Shown here: positions 17,346 to 25,947 of the stretch, piece after piece
Layout of the letters: every line of letters starts with the position of its first letter
How positions within the stretch are numbered: position 1 is the first letter of the stretch
Assembly: GCA_003136635.1 (NCBI GenBank)
Contig: PLFD01000057.1
Location: 80,135-144,134 of the forward strand
DNA from: a candidate division FCPU426 bacterium
GTDB taxonomy: Bacteria; Oederibacteriota; Muellerivitia; Muellerivitales; Muellerivitaceae
Reading direction: 5' to 3'
Length of the DNA stretch: 64,000 nt
Position numbers and translations under genes: made by a program
The notes under the pieces: model-generated
What the model saw: only the letters and a program-made list of their open reading frames with translations
What the model was told of the DNA's origin: nothing
Databases searched by the model: none

Positions 17346-17665
17346 ATGAAATTTTATTTTTAGTCTGCCTCGATAGCGCCTTTCGGCCCACCGAAACGCT
17401 GGGAGCCGAAACCGATCAATGGGTAAATGAAATGAATAAAAGAAAAGTCAGGGTCATCGGCGACCGGCTGGTCATGCCCCAGGACGCGGTCACGGTTAAA
17501 ATTCGAAATGGAAAAACCGAGCTAACCCCGGGGCCCTTTGCTAAAACCGAACCCCAGATCGCGGGCTTTGATTTAATTGACTGTGCTGGTAAAGAAGAGG
17601 CAATTCAAATCGCCCTCAAACATCCCATGGCCAAACTGGGCACCTGTGCCGAACCTCCAAGGTGA
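17346..17665 (+). pseudogene. YCII-domain protein, frameshifted near its start
   Basis: The C-terminal part reads the YCII/DGPFA pattern clearly: VKIRNGKTELTPGPFAKTE, then IAGFDLIDCAGKEEAIQIALKHP. The matching N-terminal strand (LFLVCLDSAFRPTETLGAETD) is in the same frame but has no start codon. The expected ATG AAA at 17346, with CGGAGCG upstream, is out of frame by one missing base within the T-rich run at 17351-17361. Restoring one T would give a normal protein of about 106 residues. Either a true frameshift or a homopolymer sequencing error explains it. A shorter product from ATG 17432 would lack the first strand. Confidence 0.7.
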
Positions 17666-17681
17666 GGCACACGCCTTGGTT

Positions 17682-17713
17682 GTACCCATTTCACAAAAAT
17701 AAGAAATGGGTAC
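17682..17713. terminator. Perfect 11-bp inverted repeat between convergent genes
   Basis: GTACCCATTTC pairs with GAAATGGGTAC across a 10-nt A-rich loop. It lies between the YCII gene and the convergent dehydrogenase gene. It lacks a clean T run, so terminator function is likely but not certain. Confidence 0.5.
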
Positions 17714-17766
17714 CATTGAAGTCCGACAGTTCTTGGGCAGAATAGCGAAAACGCCGAAAATCCGGT

Positions 17767-18723
17767 TCACTTCACCACAAAAACAACCCGTGATTTTCCA
17801 AAATTCGCGTTCCAGCTCTTCTCCACATCCGCCAGAGGAACAGCCGTTGTTTCAATTTTTAACTTTCCGGGAATAACGGCCTGTATCGCGTCATTCGCCG
17901 AACTCAGTAATTCTTTCAAGGGAATACTGGATATTCCGCTGCCCATGAGCGTTATCGACGACGAACGAAGGGCCGCGCTGGGAAGCGTAATCGTCGGCGC
18001 GCTCATCGAGCCAATTTGAACAAACCGGATCGGCACCCCTTCTTTTCCCGCCTTGGCCCCGGCCGCCATCATCCGTTCGGCGCTGGCTCCCCACAGATAA
18101 TCCAAAACCACATCAATTCCCTGGCTGAATTGTTCCTTTAAGGCCTCCTCAAACGAGTCGCCGCTGTCACCCAGCGGGATGGTCACATCCGCCCCCTCGT
18201 TTTTAATCTTTTGAAGTGTGGCGGCATCCCGGCCCGTGGCGATCACTTTCTCGGCGCCCAAATACTTGGCAATCTGAACCGCCAGTTGGCCCGCGCTTCC
18301 CGTGGCGCCGTTGATCAAAACCGTTTCACCCGCTTTAAAAGCCGCCCGTTTCATCAGCGCCCCCATCGAAGACATTCCCGGGTTGGCAATCCCTGCCACG
18401 GTCACGTCATCAACTCCCTCCGGAACAGGAAAACAATTTTCAGCCGCAACCAAAACCTTTTCCGCCATCGCCCCAAAAGGCGCTAGGGGCAAAGCAAAAT
18501 AAACCCGTCGTCCGCCCGCCGTGCGGCCCACGCCGTCCACCCCGACGACCAGGGGAAAGGCGCCGGAAGAACTGTAATGCTCACCGGACGCCCGGGATTT
18601 AGTAAGGTTCGAAAGTGCCGCCGCCGTAACCGTAATCAGTTCATACCCCGCTTGAACGGTTGGTTCTTTAAAATCCCCATAAACCGGAATCTGGTTCGGC
18701 CCCGTCACGATGGCTGCTTTCAT
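17767..18723 (-). CDS. MDR-family zinc-independent alcohol dehydrogenase/quinone oxidoreductase
   Basis: A 318-residue medium-chain dehydrogenase/reductase. An N-terminal GroES-like fold contains FPLVVGVDGVGRT. The Rossmann NAD(P) domain carries INGATGSAGQLAVQIAKYLG, then KVIATGRD. The structural zinc-binding Cys cluster and the catalytic Cys are absent, which points to the quinone-reductase/enoyl-reductase side of the family. AAGGAG ends 6 nt before ATG 18723, which fixes the start; codons upstream of it are not translated. The substrate is unknown. It is followed on the same strand by nothing, and preceded by a broken SDR gene end. Confidence 0.82.
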   Translation of the reverse strand: MKAAIVTGPNQIPVYGDFKEPTVQAGYELITVTAAALSNLTKSRASGEHYSSSGAFPLVVGVDGVGRTAGGRRVYFALPLAPFGAMAEKVLVAAENCFPVPEGVDDVTVAGIANPGMSSMGALMKRAAFKAGETVLINGATGSAGQLAVQIAKYLGAEKVIATGRDAATLQKIKNEGADVTIPLGDSGDSFEEALKEQFSQGIDVVLDYLWGASAERMMAAGAKAGKEGVPIRFVQIGSMSAPTITLPSAALRSSSITLMGSGISSIPLKELLSSANDAIQAVIPGKLKIETTAVPLADVEKSWNANFGKSRVVFVVK

Positions 18724-18773
18724 GGTCTTCTCCTTTTCGTTTTCATCCTCAAAAAGCATATCAAATGCCAATC

Positions 18774-18971
18774 CTAATTACTCGCGGCGGCATAACGCCT
18801 CAACCTTTTTTCCCAAAACTGGGCGGTGTAGGCACGTGTAAAAAAACGGGGCATAAAAGCCATCACCTGATTGCTAAAAGCGCCTGGGATCACAAAACAC
18901 CGTCCTGCTTCCAAAGCCTTCAGGGACGATTGAACCACTTCCACCGGCGTCGCCAAATGTACTTTTTCGGG
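18774..18971 (-). pseudogene. C-terminal fragment of a short-chain dehydrogenase (SDR)
   Basis: About 65 codons resembling the end of SDR oxidoreductases of the YqjQ/DltE kind: ATPVEVVQSSLKALEAGRCFVIPG followed by a basic helix. The frame opens directly after a TAG at 18972 and lacks the Rossmann domain, the YxxxK catalytic motif and a start. The gene body is missing, so a deletion or rearrangement is inferred at about 18971. Confidence 0.5.
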
Positions 18972-19255
18972 CTATTACCTTTTGTAACCAGTTTAAACGG
19001 TGGGATGAACGTTGCTGGACGCGTGGCCCTTTCGATTCACTCACTTATCAAAATGAATCACAGAACTATCGTTTTGATCGCGCGGTTCCCGGGCGAAACC
19101 GCAAAATTCTTCCAAACGGTTTAAAACAGGTATTTTTCACCTCCGGTGTTCAATCCTACGCTGAAGTGAAAGGGCATACTCCTTGCTTTAATTCGTCTTC
19201 TCATCCGCATGGAACTGTGTGGAATTCAAATCAAAATTTCAGGGAGGATTTTTTC
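18972..19255. other. Gene-free stretch at a probable rearrangement junction
   Basis: The plus-strand frame of the next gene stays open back through this stretch (for example WDERCWTRGPFDSLTYQNE). It has no start signal of its own, and the real start of the next gene is marked by a strong ribosome-binding site and signal peptide at 19256. No recognisable gene or RNA is seen. Confidence 0.3.
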
Positions 19256-20008
19256 ATGATGAAGAAAGCGTTTCTAGTCATTGCTGTTATTGCCGCGGAA
19301 AGCATGGGTTCGGTCTCTGCCCAGGACGCTACTCCGGTTGCCGCGAAACACATTGCCGCGGGGAAATTGACGCACATGAGAATTTTTTACCTGAAGGACC
19401 GCATTCAAAATCAACGCGAACGGATTGATGCCGGTTTAACCGCCGGTACGCTGACAGCCGCTCAAGCCGAAACCTGCCGCGTGCTTCTGGATGCCGAGGA
19501 AAACAGCATGAAAGCGGATCATCTGGCCTATCCGAAAAAATTAATGACGAAGGACACTTATGAAAATTACAACGCGCAGCTGGATAGAAATTCCGTCTTG
19601 ATCAAAGAGGAGAAACGATATTTCTACTACTACGGCCCTTACGCGGATCAAAGCCCGAACTACGCTTATTACTATGACGCTTACCCGGTCGCGGGCGCGC
19701 CGACTGCCGCCTTTTCCGGACTGGAAAAGTCAAACCCCAGAATGTTTGAGCTAAAAGACCGCGTCGCGGGTCAACGCACCCGTATTCAAATGGATATTAC
19801 CGCGAATACGTTAACCGGCGGTCAGGCGAAGAATTGTGACGCGGTTTTAGATTCCGTCGAGAGCCAGATAAAAGCTGATTTTACGGCGAATGGCCGTCAT
19901 CGGTTGACGAAAGATCAGTATGTCAGCCTCAACACGACGCTCGATGCCAACGCGGCTTTTATTCAAGAAAACAGACAGTATTACTACTATTACAACAACG
20001 CCGAATAA
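19256..20008 (+). CDS. Exported protein with two internal repeats and Tyr clusters
   Basis: A 250-residue exported protein. The signal peptide MMKKAFLVIAVIAAESMGSVSA is preceded by AGGGAGGA 7 nt before ATG 19256. The mature part is a direct duplication of a helical unit of about 80-85 residues: LKDRIQNQRERIDAGLTAGT...ENYNAQLDRNSVLI and LKDRVAGQRTRIQMDITANT...VSLNTTLDANAAFI. Each unit has one Cys at the same place (AETCRVLLDAEE and AKNCDAVLDSVE) and ends in a Tyr cluster (YFYYYGPY; YYYYYNN). I do not know this family. The single conserved Cys per unit could form a disulfide between repeats. Confidence 0.65.
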   Translation: MMKKAFLVIAVIAAESMGSVSAQDATPVAAKHIAAGKLTHMRIFYLKDRIQNQRERIDAGLTAGTLTAAQAETCRVLLDAEENSMKADHLAYPKKLMTKDTYENYNAQLDRNSVLIKEEKRYFYYYGPYADQSPNYAYYYDAYPVAGAPTAAFSGLEKSNPRMFELKDRVAGQRTRIQMDITANTLTGGQAKNCDAVLDSVESQIKADFTANGRHRLTKDQYVSLNTTLDANAAFIQENRQYYYYYNNAE

Positions 20009-20015
20009 ACGTAAG

Positions 20016-20043
20016 AAGGGGCGCCCCACAAGGGCGTCCTTCC
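20016..20043 (+). terminator. Probable terminator
   Basis: AAGG-GCGCCC pairs imperfectly with GGGCGTCCTT around a CACAA loop, just after the stop of the repeat protein, with TCCCTTG following. The T run is weak. Confidence 0.4.
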
Positions 20044-20217
20044 CTTGATTTCTCTCCCCATTTTCCCTGTCCCCGGAAAAAAGCCACCTTCTTTTTAAAC
20101 GGCTTGTTCATAACCCTGTCCTCAAATTTATTTTAGTCCGGTTTTTTTACGCCCATCCCCGGCTATTCAAAAGGCGTCCCTCATTTCACCCACAACGATT
20201 CATCCTTTCCTGCCGGC

Positions 20218-22497
20218 TCAGAATTCCTGGGACAGCTCGACAAACAGTCCCCGGCGCGGCCCATACTGGGGCGCGAATTCGCCGATACCGTCTCCGGCGC
20301 GCAGCAGGTAGACGGTGTCGAAAACATTGATGGCGCTCAGGCGCAGGGTCAGCGGTTTCTGGTTATGCCATGCGTCGATAGACCAGGCCAGAGCGGCATT
20401 GAACTGTGTATAGGCCGGCGAGTTCTGCAGATTGGCGAAACCCGCGGCCAAACCGCTGCCGTAGATGCCGTCTACGCTGGCGAGCAGACCTCCCCAGCGG
20501 TACGAAGTGCCAAACGACGAGGTGAACTGCTGGGAATCGGAGGACGGCACATAATTGTTGGCGACGTAGGCGAATTCCACCGGATCATCGACGACATATT
20601 CATTCGAGACCACATTGGTGACCATGGTGATTTCGTCCGACAAATTGGCGTAGGCGCGCAAGCCTTCCGCTTCATAATTGGCTTTGAATTCCAGTCCCTG
20701 GCTGTAGCCGCTGGCGTAATTGTACTGGTCCAGAATGACCGCCGAACCGAACTGCCCGTCGTCGAGCGTATCGGTTGAGTATTTGTAATAGGCGTCCAGG
20801 CCGGCCGAGAGGCCGGGCAGGAGCTTTTGGTCCACACCGACATCCAGATACCATGCCCGTTCCGGCTGGACCGGGTCTTCCGCCCCGATCACCGGCTGTT
20901 GGGTGGTATTTTGGAAAAGCGCGAGGTTGTTCGGCGTGGATTGGGCCTGCATGGGCGGAGTGAAATAATCCGCTACACCGGCGTGAAAAGTCGTGTCCGT
21001 ACTGGGCTTGTAGATCAGCGCGAGGCGCGGACTGAGCTGGTTGGCGGTGACGAATTCGTCCATCAGATCAAAACGCAGACCGGCATTCAAGGTCAGGTTT
21101 GGAAGCATCAGCCACTCATCCTGAATGTATCCTCCCGCGATCCAGCCGAGCTCCGCCGTATCGTCATTGATTGTCTCGGGTGTGGGCTCCGGATCTCCGC
21201 TGGCATCCAGAGGGAGGACAGTCGATTGGTCGTACACCCGCGTGTTCTCGACGCTGAACAGGACCCCCGCGCGCAAAGTGTGCGTGTCGCTCAGGCGGTC
21301 CGAAGCGTCAAACTGAAATCCGCCAAGCAGGCTTTGGCGCGTGACATCGGAGGCCACATCGTTGAAAGCTAGGTCGTTGTAGACGTCCGGCACAAAATGG
21401 ATGGCGGCGTAGCGTGTAAAAGCCGAAAACTGCGTGTCGAGATTGTCATTGTGGGTCTGCAGCGCGAGAACGCCGAAATAAAACTGGTCGGTTTCGTTCT
21501 CATCGATCTGCGTGGAATCCAGTTCGCTGGGGCCATAATCTCCCATGGGCTCCTGGCCCGCGATATCCGGAATCTGGAACTGACCGACGAAGGCGCCGGC
21601 CATGTAAGTCAGACGGGTGTTATCCCCAAAGAGCGTCGATCCATAGCCAAAAAACCGTCCCTGCGTCGTGTTGTCGTGGATCGGATCCTCGGTCGGCATG
21701 CTGTTTTCCAAACCCTGCCCGCTCTCCAGATACTTGCCGGTCAAATAATACTGCGTCTGGCCGACCCCGCCGCCGTACTCGAGACTCGCGCTGCCCGTGT
21801 CCCATGTGCCGCCATTGAGATCAAGCGTTCCGCCCGAATCCGATTCGGTTTTCGTGGTGATATCCACAACGCCCGCGGTGCGCAGCCCGTATTGGGCCGG
21901 CAGAGCGCCGTCGAGGAGATTCATACTGCTGATAAATCCGGTTCCCAGAATGGGGCCCAGCGCCGAAACGCCGTCCGGAAGCTGGATGCCGTTGACGCGG
22001 TACTGGACATTGGCGTATTCGTTGCGGATGTGAAAATCAGGATTGCTGATGGCCGAATCGTACGATACACCCGGGGCCTGCAGAAGCACTTTGTCGATGG
22101 GCGTATTACCGCCCTGGGGCAGCGCCTGAAGGGCCTGCTGGTCCATGTTATAAGCGGTGGCGCCGAGCGGGGGGAGGATGTCTTTTTCACGCGCCTCGTC
22201 GAGCTGTTGATTTTTTTGTGTGAGCTCTGCGGACATTCCCGTAACGGTCAATTCCGGCATGGTGACGGTGGTTCCCTCTGTCACCGGACTGGATGAGGCG
22301 GCCGGCGTATTGGAGGAAGCGTCCGGCGCGCCGCTTTTATTGGCGTCATCTGCCATGACTACCCAGGGCAGCGCCAAAAAAGTTACGGTAACCATCGCGT
22401 TCCTTAACCAAAGTTTCAGGAACTCCCGGATTTTATCAGTACTTCTCAAACCCGTCCGACCCGATAACATTTCAGCTGCGGTTTCCTGTTTCATCAT
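20218..22497 (-). CDS. TonB-dependent outer-membrane receptor
   Basis: A 759-residue receptor. An N-terminal export segment (around LRNAMVTVTFLALPWVVMA) is followed by a TonB-box-like region after TMPELTVTG. The plug domain spans about 110-225 (VLLQAPGVSYDSAISNPDFHIRN, RVNGIQLPDG). The C-terminal 22-strand barrel ends in a terminal Phe (ELSQEF). It is the last gene of exbB-exbD-tonB-receptor, 23 nt after tonB, behind a Fur box. This argues for a ferric-siderophore, heme or cobalamin substrate; iron is favoured by the operator. Its GC is higher than neighbouring genes. Confidence 0.88.
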   Translation of the reverse strand: MMKQETAAEMLSGRTGLRSTDKIREFLKLWLRNAMVTVTFLALPWVVMADDANKSGAPDASSNTPAASSSPVTEGTTVTMPELTVTGMSAELTQKNQQLDEAREKDILPPLGATAYNMDQQALQALPQGGNTPIDKVLLQAPGVSYDSAISNPDFHIRNEYANVQYRVNGIQLPDGVSALGPILGTGFISSMNLLDGALPAQYGLRTAGVVDITTKTESDSGGTLDLNGGTWDTGSASLEYGGGVGQTQYYLTGKYLESGQGLENSMPTEDPIHDNTTQGRFFGYGSTLFGDNTRLTYMAGAFVGQFQIPDIAGQEPMGDYGPSELDSTQIDENETDQFYFGVLALQTHNDNLDTQFSAFTRYAAIHFVPDVYNDLAFNDVASDVTRQSLLGGFQFDASDRLSDTHTLRAGVLFSVENTRVYDQSTVLPLDASGDPEPTPETINDDTAELGWIAGGYIQDEWLMLPNLTLNAGLRFDLMDEFVTANQLSPRLALIYKPSTDTTFHAGVADYFTPPMQAQSTPNNLALFQNTTQQPVIGAEDPVQPERAWYLDVGVDQKLLPGLSAGLDAYYKYSTDTLDDGQFGSAVILDQYNYASGYSQGLEFKANYEAEGLRAYANLSDEITMVTNVVSNEYVVDDPVEFAYVANNYVPSSDSQQFTSSFGTSYRWGGLLASVDGIYGSGLAAGFANLQNSPAYTQFNAALAWSIDAWHNQKPLTLRLSAINVFDTVYLLRAGDGIGEFAPQYGPRRGLFVELSQEF

Positions 22498-22520
22498 TTT
22501 TTCCCTTTTAAAATTTAAAA

Positions 22521-23111
22521 TTACCGAACGTCCTTCAACTGAAACCGGACCGGAATATTGACGCTGGTGGAAATGGGAATACCCGCGATTTGCGCCGGTT
22601 TAAACCGCCAGCCTTTCACCGCTTCCTGCGCCGATTCATCCAAATCGGAAAAACCCGAACTCTTCACCAGCGACACCAGGGACACATTGCCTTGCGCGTC
22701 CACTTCGGCGTGAATCAGAACAACGCCTTCTTCTTTAAGCCGCCGGGCCTCCAGCGAATAAACCGGAGGCGGATTGCGGTAATAAGCGGGCATTTCGGAA
22801 ACCGATCCGGAAACCTTGCCGCCAATACCGGTTGGAATAACCGGAGTGGATGTGGGTTTCGACTTTTTATGGTGTTCCGCCAGATCGCTGTCCGAAGCCG
22901 CGTCCAGCTCAACCGTGTCCTCAACCGGCGTGGGAACCACCCTGGGATTTCCCCCTCCTGCCACCGCTCCCGCCATTCCATATTCGGCTTTTTGGGTCAT
23001 CACCCAAGTGCCGCCTAATAAAACCACCGCGTGCAGCAAAACCGCCAATCCCGCGCTGAGCTTCCAGCGGGTCTCGTTACCGCTATTTTCAAAGTATTCG
23101 CGGATGCCCAT
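22521..23111 (-). CDS. tonB: TonB energy-transducing protein
   Basis: A 196-residue TonB. One membrane helix near the N-terminus (LSAGLAVLLHAVVLLGGTWV) contains the His seen in many TonB helices. A short Pro/Lys region with HKKSKPTSTPVIPTG follows, then a C-terminal TonB domain (YYRNPPPVYSLEARRLKEEG, VSLVKSSGFSDLDESAQEAV, WRFKPAQIAGIPI). It spans the periplasm and energises the receptor with force from ExbBD. The start is ATG 23111 (MGIREYF), 7 nt after the exbD stop; the longer reading would overlap exbD heavily. Confidence 0.9.
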   Translation of the reverse strand: MGIREYFENSGNETRWKLSAGLAVLLHAVVLLGGTWVMTQKAEYGMAGAVAGGGNPRVVPTPVEDTVELDAASDSDLAEHHKKSKPTSTPVIPTGIGGKVSGSVSEMPAYYRNPPPVYSLEARRLKEEGVVLIHAEVDAQGNVSLVSLVKSSGFSDLDESAQEAVKGWRFKPAQIAGIPISTSVNIPVRFQLKDVR

Positions 23112-23118
23112 CCGCCTG

Positions 23119-23532
23119 CTACTTCTGAGCCGTAGTGGTTCGAATGGCGGTATGTTTGATTCCGGCCTGGCGGATGGCGTCCAAAACCAGTACCACCGAT
23201 CCAAAATCAGCTTTTTTATCGCCATGGATAAAAACTTTCGCGTCGCCGTCCGAATCCGACAGGGCCTTTAACCTCGCGGGCAGTTCATCCATTGTCGTCT
23301 CGTCTTTGTTCCAGTAAATTTTTTCATCTTTCGTAATCGTAATGGCCACCGGCGCTTTCGAGCTGTCGGATTTCGCCGAATGGGCCGAAGGCAGGCTGAC
23401 TGGAACTGAAACATTTTTAATCATCGAAAGGGAAACCATAATGAAAGTCGCTAGAAGAAAAAACATGATGTCGATGAGGGGAATAATTTCGATGCGGGCG
23501 CGTCTTCTTGCCTGAGGATTGGGAATCTTCAT
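23119..23532 (-). CDS. exbD: ExbD/TolR biopolymer transport protein
   Basis: A 137-residue protein with a single N-terminal membrane helix (IEIIPLIDIMFFLLATFIMVS). The helix carries the conserved Asp (PLIDIMF) that conducts protons with ExbB. The periplasmic domain ends VLVLDAIRQAGI, as in ExbD. It starts 1 nt after exbB and is coupled to it. It overlaps nothing else and precedes tonB. Confidence 0.93.
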   Translation of the reverse strand: MKIPNPQARRRARIEIIPLIDIMFFLLATFIMVSLSMIKNVSVPVSLPSAHSAKSDSSKAPVAITITKDEKIYWNKDETTMDELPARLKALSDSDGDAKVFIHGDKKADFGSVVLVLDAIRQAGIKHTAIRTTTAQK

Positions 23533-23533
23533 C

Positions 23534-24136
23534 TTATTTTTTTTCCTCGCGAAGCATCAACTCGACCTGAGTACCCGTGTCTTCCAGTTCGCGCCGCGCC
23601 TGTTCGAGCCGGGCGTTTAAATAATTAAACGGAATCAAAGCGGTCACGGCAATCACCAGACCAAAAGCCGTCGCGATCAGGGCCTGGGCGATACCGCCCG
23701 TCAAAACAGTCGGAGCTTCCAGGTCTTGATCGCCCAGCAGGCCGAAAGAATGAATCAGCCCCGTTACGGTTCCCAGCAGGCCCAGGAGAGGGGCCAGGGT
23801 AATCACCGTATCCAACACGGACAATCCACGGCTAAAACGGCTTAACTCACGGTTCGAAGCCTGTAAAAAAGCGTTGGAGAAGGATACCTGCCGGTGTTCC
23901 AAAGCGTAGTTCAGAACCCGAACCACATAATCGGTAGACTTCACCCCTACCGCTTTCGCGTCGGTTTCATTCTTTTTCTCAAGACTCCCGAAAAAAGATT
24001 CCACATCGCCAAGATTTCGAAGTTTGGCTTCATTCCAGATGAACCAAAGCCGTTCCAAAACCACCGTTAATGTCACCATGGAAACGATCAACAGGGGCCA
24101 CATGACGGGACCGCCTTTTAAAAACAATTGAATCAC
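23534..24136 (-). CDS. exbB: ExbB/TolQ/MotA proton channel protein
   Basis: A 200-residue protein with three membrane helices. The conserved MotA_ExbB block reads TLAPLLGLLGTVTGLIHSF, and GGIAQALIATAFGLVIAV follows. It forms the proton channel pentamer with ExbD. The start is GTG 24136 (MIQLFLKGG), preceded by CGGAGGAG. It is the first gene of the iron-uptake operon; the promoter and Fur box lie 60-95 bp upstream. Confidence 0.93.
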   Translation of the reverse strand: MIQLFLKGGPVMWPLLIVSMVTLTVVLERLWFIWNEAKLRNLGDVESFFGSLEKKNETDAKAVGVKSTDYVVRVLNYALEHRQVSFSNAFLQASNRELSRFSRGLSVLDTVITLAPLLGLLGTVTGLIHSFGLLGDQDLEAPTVLTGGIAQALIATAFGLVIAVTALIPFNYLNARLEQARRELEDTGTQVELMLREEKK

Positions 24137-24194
24137 TTTGAACTCCTCCGGATGAATGACTTTAAAGAGCGCGTTTAGTTGAAATCGCCTCTCA

Positions 24195-24213
24195 ATTGAT
24201 AACGATTATCAAT
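24195..24213 (-). promoter_or_regulatory. Fur box overlapping the exbB promoter
   Basis: ATTGATAACGATTATCAAT has perfect 8-bp arms around 3 nt and closely follows the 19-bp Fur consensus. Its minus strand contains GATAAT (24205-24210), a good -10 element, 16 bp from TTGCAT (24227-24232). Fur bound here would block the exbB operon when iron is plentiful. Confidence 0.8.
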
Positions 24214-24267
24214 AAAAGTTTTTAGAATGCAAGTCTTTTTCAAAAAAATTAAAATCGTTGATTTAGG

Positions 24268-24296
24268 TTGAGGGATCGATCCAGGGAAACTAGTAT
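24268..24296 (+). promoter_or_regulatory. Candidate sigma-70 promoter
   Basis: TTGAGG (24268-24273), 17-bp spacer, TAGTAT (24291-24296), about 18 bp before the small membrane protein gene. The leader would be very short but still contains the GAGGTG ribosome-binding site. Confidence 0.4.
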
Positions 24297-24314
24297 TGAA
24301 ACCCGAGGTGAATC

Positions 24315-24530
24315 ATGAGTTCTAAGCAGAAGTTTATTCTTATATGTCTGACCCTGTTCTTCGCGTTTTTCCTGATTACGGGGAGAATCCCAACCAATTA
24401 CGGCAGCGCTATCGGCCGCGACAGCGATCCGGGCAACTATTGGCTGATAATGCTCATCTTCGCGGGGATCATCCTGATTATCCTTTACCGGTTTTTAATC
24501 ACCTGGTCCAAAAACATAAAACTGAAATAA
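24315..24530 (+). CDS. Small two-helix membrane protein
   Basis: A 71-residue protein with two predicted membrane helices (KFILICLTLFFAFFLITG and WLIMLIFAGIILIILYRFLI). Between them is a short polar loop (RIPTNYGSAIGRDSDPGN), and the tail is basic. GAGGTG lies before ATG 24315. It is divergent from the Fur-controlled exbB operon, but no Fur box is closer to it than to exbB. The family is not recognised. Confidence 0.6.
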   Translation: MSSKQKFILICLTLFFAFFLITGRIPTNYGSAIGRDSDPGNYWLIMLIFAGIILIILYRFLITWSKNIKLK

Positions 24531-24589
24531 TTTAAACCGCTCCACTTACCCCTGCGGGCAAAGCCGGTTGAAACGGTGACAGGAAAAAC

Positions 24590-25924
24590 ATGAAAAAAAC
24601 CATTTTCACTTTTATCTTTCTGTCCGCCTTGGCGTTATCCGCTTCCCTTTTATGGAGCGATACCATCAGCACCTGCGCCCCCCAGCAAAATGTGAGGGTC
24701 GGGCCCTATATCACCCAAACTGATTTTTGGAACCAGGGCAAATGTCCCGGCACCCAATGCGTGGACATCGACGACCAGACCGGTTCTTTTACCGTGACCC
24801 AAAACACGCCCATCTGCCCGGATGTTTCCAGCTACCCATCCATGGTCTATGGCAGGGCCTGGGGACAAAATTCCGCCTAGAGCGCCTTGCCGGCCCTGCT
24901 CAACTCCCTGGCCTCTGTCACCAGTTCCTGGAATTTTACGCCCGCCTATACCGGAAGCTGGGACGCGGCTTATGACATCTGGGTCTGCCCGGATAATAGC
25001 TGCGGCAGTTCGGGTTTCAACGGCGGGGCCGAACTGATGATCTGGATGGATTATTACAACACCACCGGCTGGAAAGTCGACATGGGCCCGGTGACCCTCA
25101 GCGGAAAAGCCTGGGAAGTCTGGCAGACCGACATGGGCGGCGGCTCGAACAACTGGAAATATGTCGCCTACCTGTCCCAGACTCCGGTAACTTCCGTGAA
25201 CAATTTGGAGCTTAATGATTTTCTAAAAGACTCCATCGCCCGAGGCTATCTCAAACCCGACTGGTACCTTTACGCCGTGGAAGCAGGCAACGAAATGCGC
25301 AAAGATGGCGTGCCCTTTACCAGCCACAGTTTTTCGGTTTCGGTGAATCCCTCCGTCAGCACCCAGACCACCTATGGCGATGCCGCACACCCAGGAACAC
25401 CCACCCCGGCCCAGCCAACACCGGTCAGCGCGGATAACGTGATTCAGAATTTTTTATCGCAAAATCCGCAGGCGGGAAAGACTTTCACCGATGCGATCGG
25501 ATCCTCTTTGGTCTATCTGGTAAAAGACAATCCCAATCAGCCCGGTTCTAAATTTCTAGCCATTCATTTTGACGAAAAACCCGGCGGCTATTGTGGAGTG
25601 ACTTACCCCACCGAATATCAGGATTGGACCAGCGCGAAAGCGGTTCGTTTTTTAATTTACTCAAAGGTTCCGGTGGTGATGGGCTTTGCCTTCAAGGATA
25701 AAAATAACAACCAGTACAGTGCCGACGCGCCAAACACTAAAGGCACAGGCTGGAAAACCATTCAAATCCCCGTGGATTCTTTTAAGCTCGATTCCACTTA
25801 CACACCCGCCGACGCGGTCAAAGGCGCGCCTTTGGATTTAAGCTCCGTCAAAAGTTTTAGCCTACAGCCCAAAACCTCAGTTCAAACCACTGTGGGGATC
25901 GACAGCTTAGTGGTAGTGAAATAG
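24590..25924 (+). pseudogene. GH12 endoglucanase-like gene with an internal amber codon
   Basis: One continuous frame of 444 codons broken only by TAG at 24878-24880. A signal peptide (MKKTIFTFIFLSALALSASLLWS) and the start of a GH12 jelly roll precede the stop. The rest follows in frame: SWDAAYDIWV, nucleophile Glu in AELMIWMDYYN, the acid/base Glu in AGNEM, then a Pro/Thr linker and a CBM-like beta-sandwich from about residue 285. GH12 enzymes cut beta-1,4-glucans or xyloglucan outside the cell. The stop lies at a loop (WGQNSA-stop-SALPALL). TAG ends other genes here, so the gene is probably inactive unless the codon is suppressed. Confidence 0.75.
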
Positions 25925-25947
25925 AAGAACACCCAAAACAAAACTAA

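Noticed and set aside
17147..17347. A 66-codon minus-strand frame
   Set aside because: No ribosome-binding site, no family resemblance, and it overlaps the leader of the YCII gene.
21397..22296. A 299-codon open frame on the plus strand
   Set aside because: It is antisense to the TonB-dependent receptor; the length follows from high GC in that gene.
24878..24880. TAG as pyrrolysine or reassigned codon in the GH12 gene
   Set aside because: TAG ends exbD, the sensor kinase and the MacB-type permease normally, and no pyl genes are present in the window.
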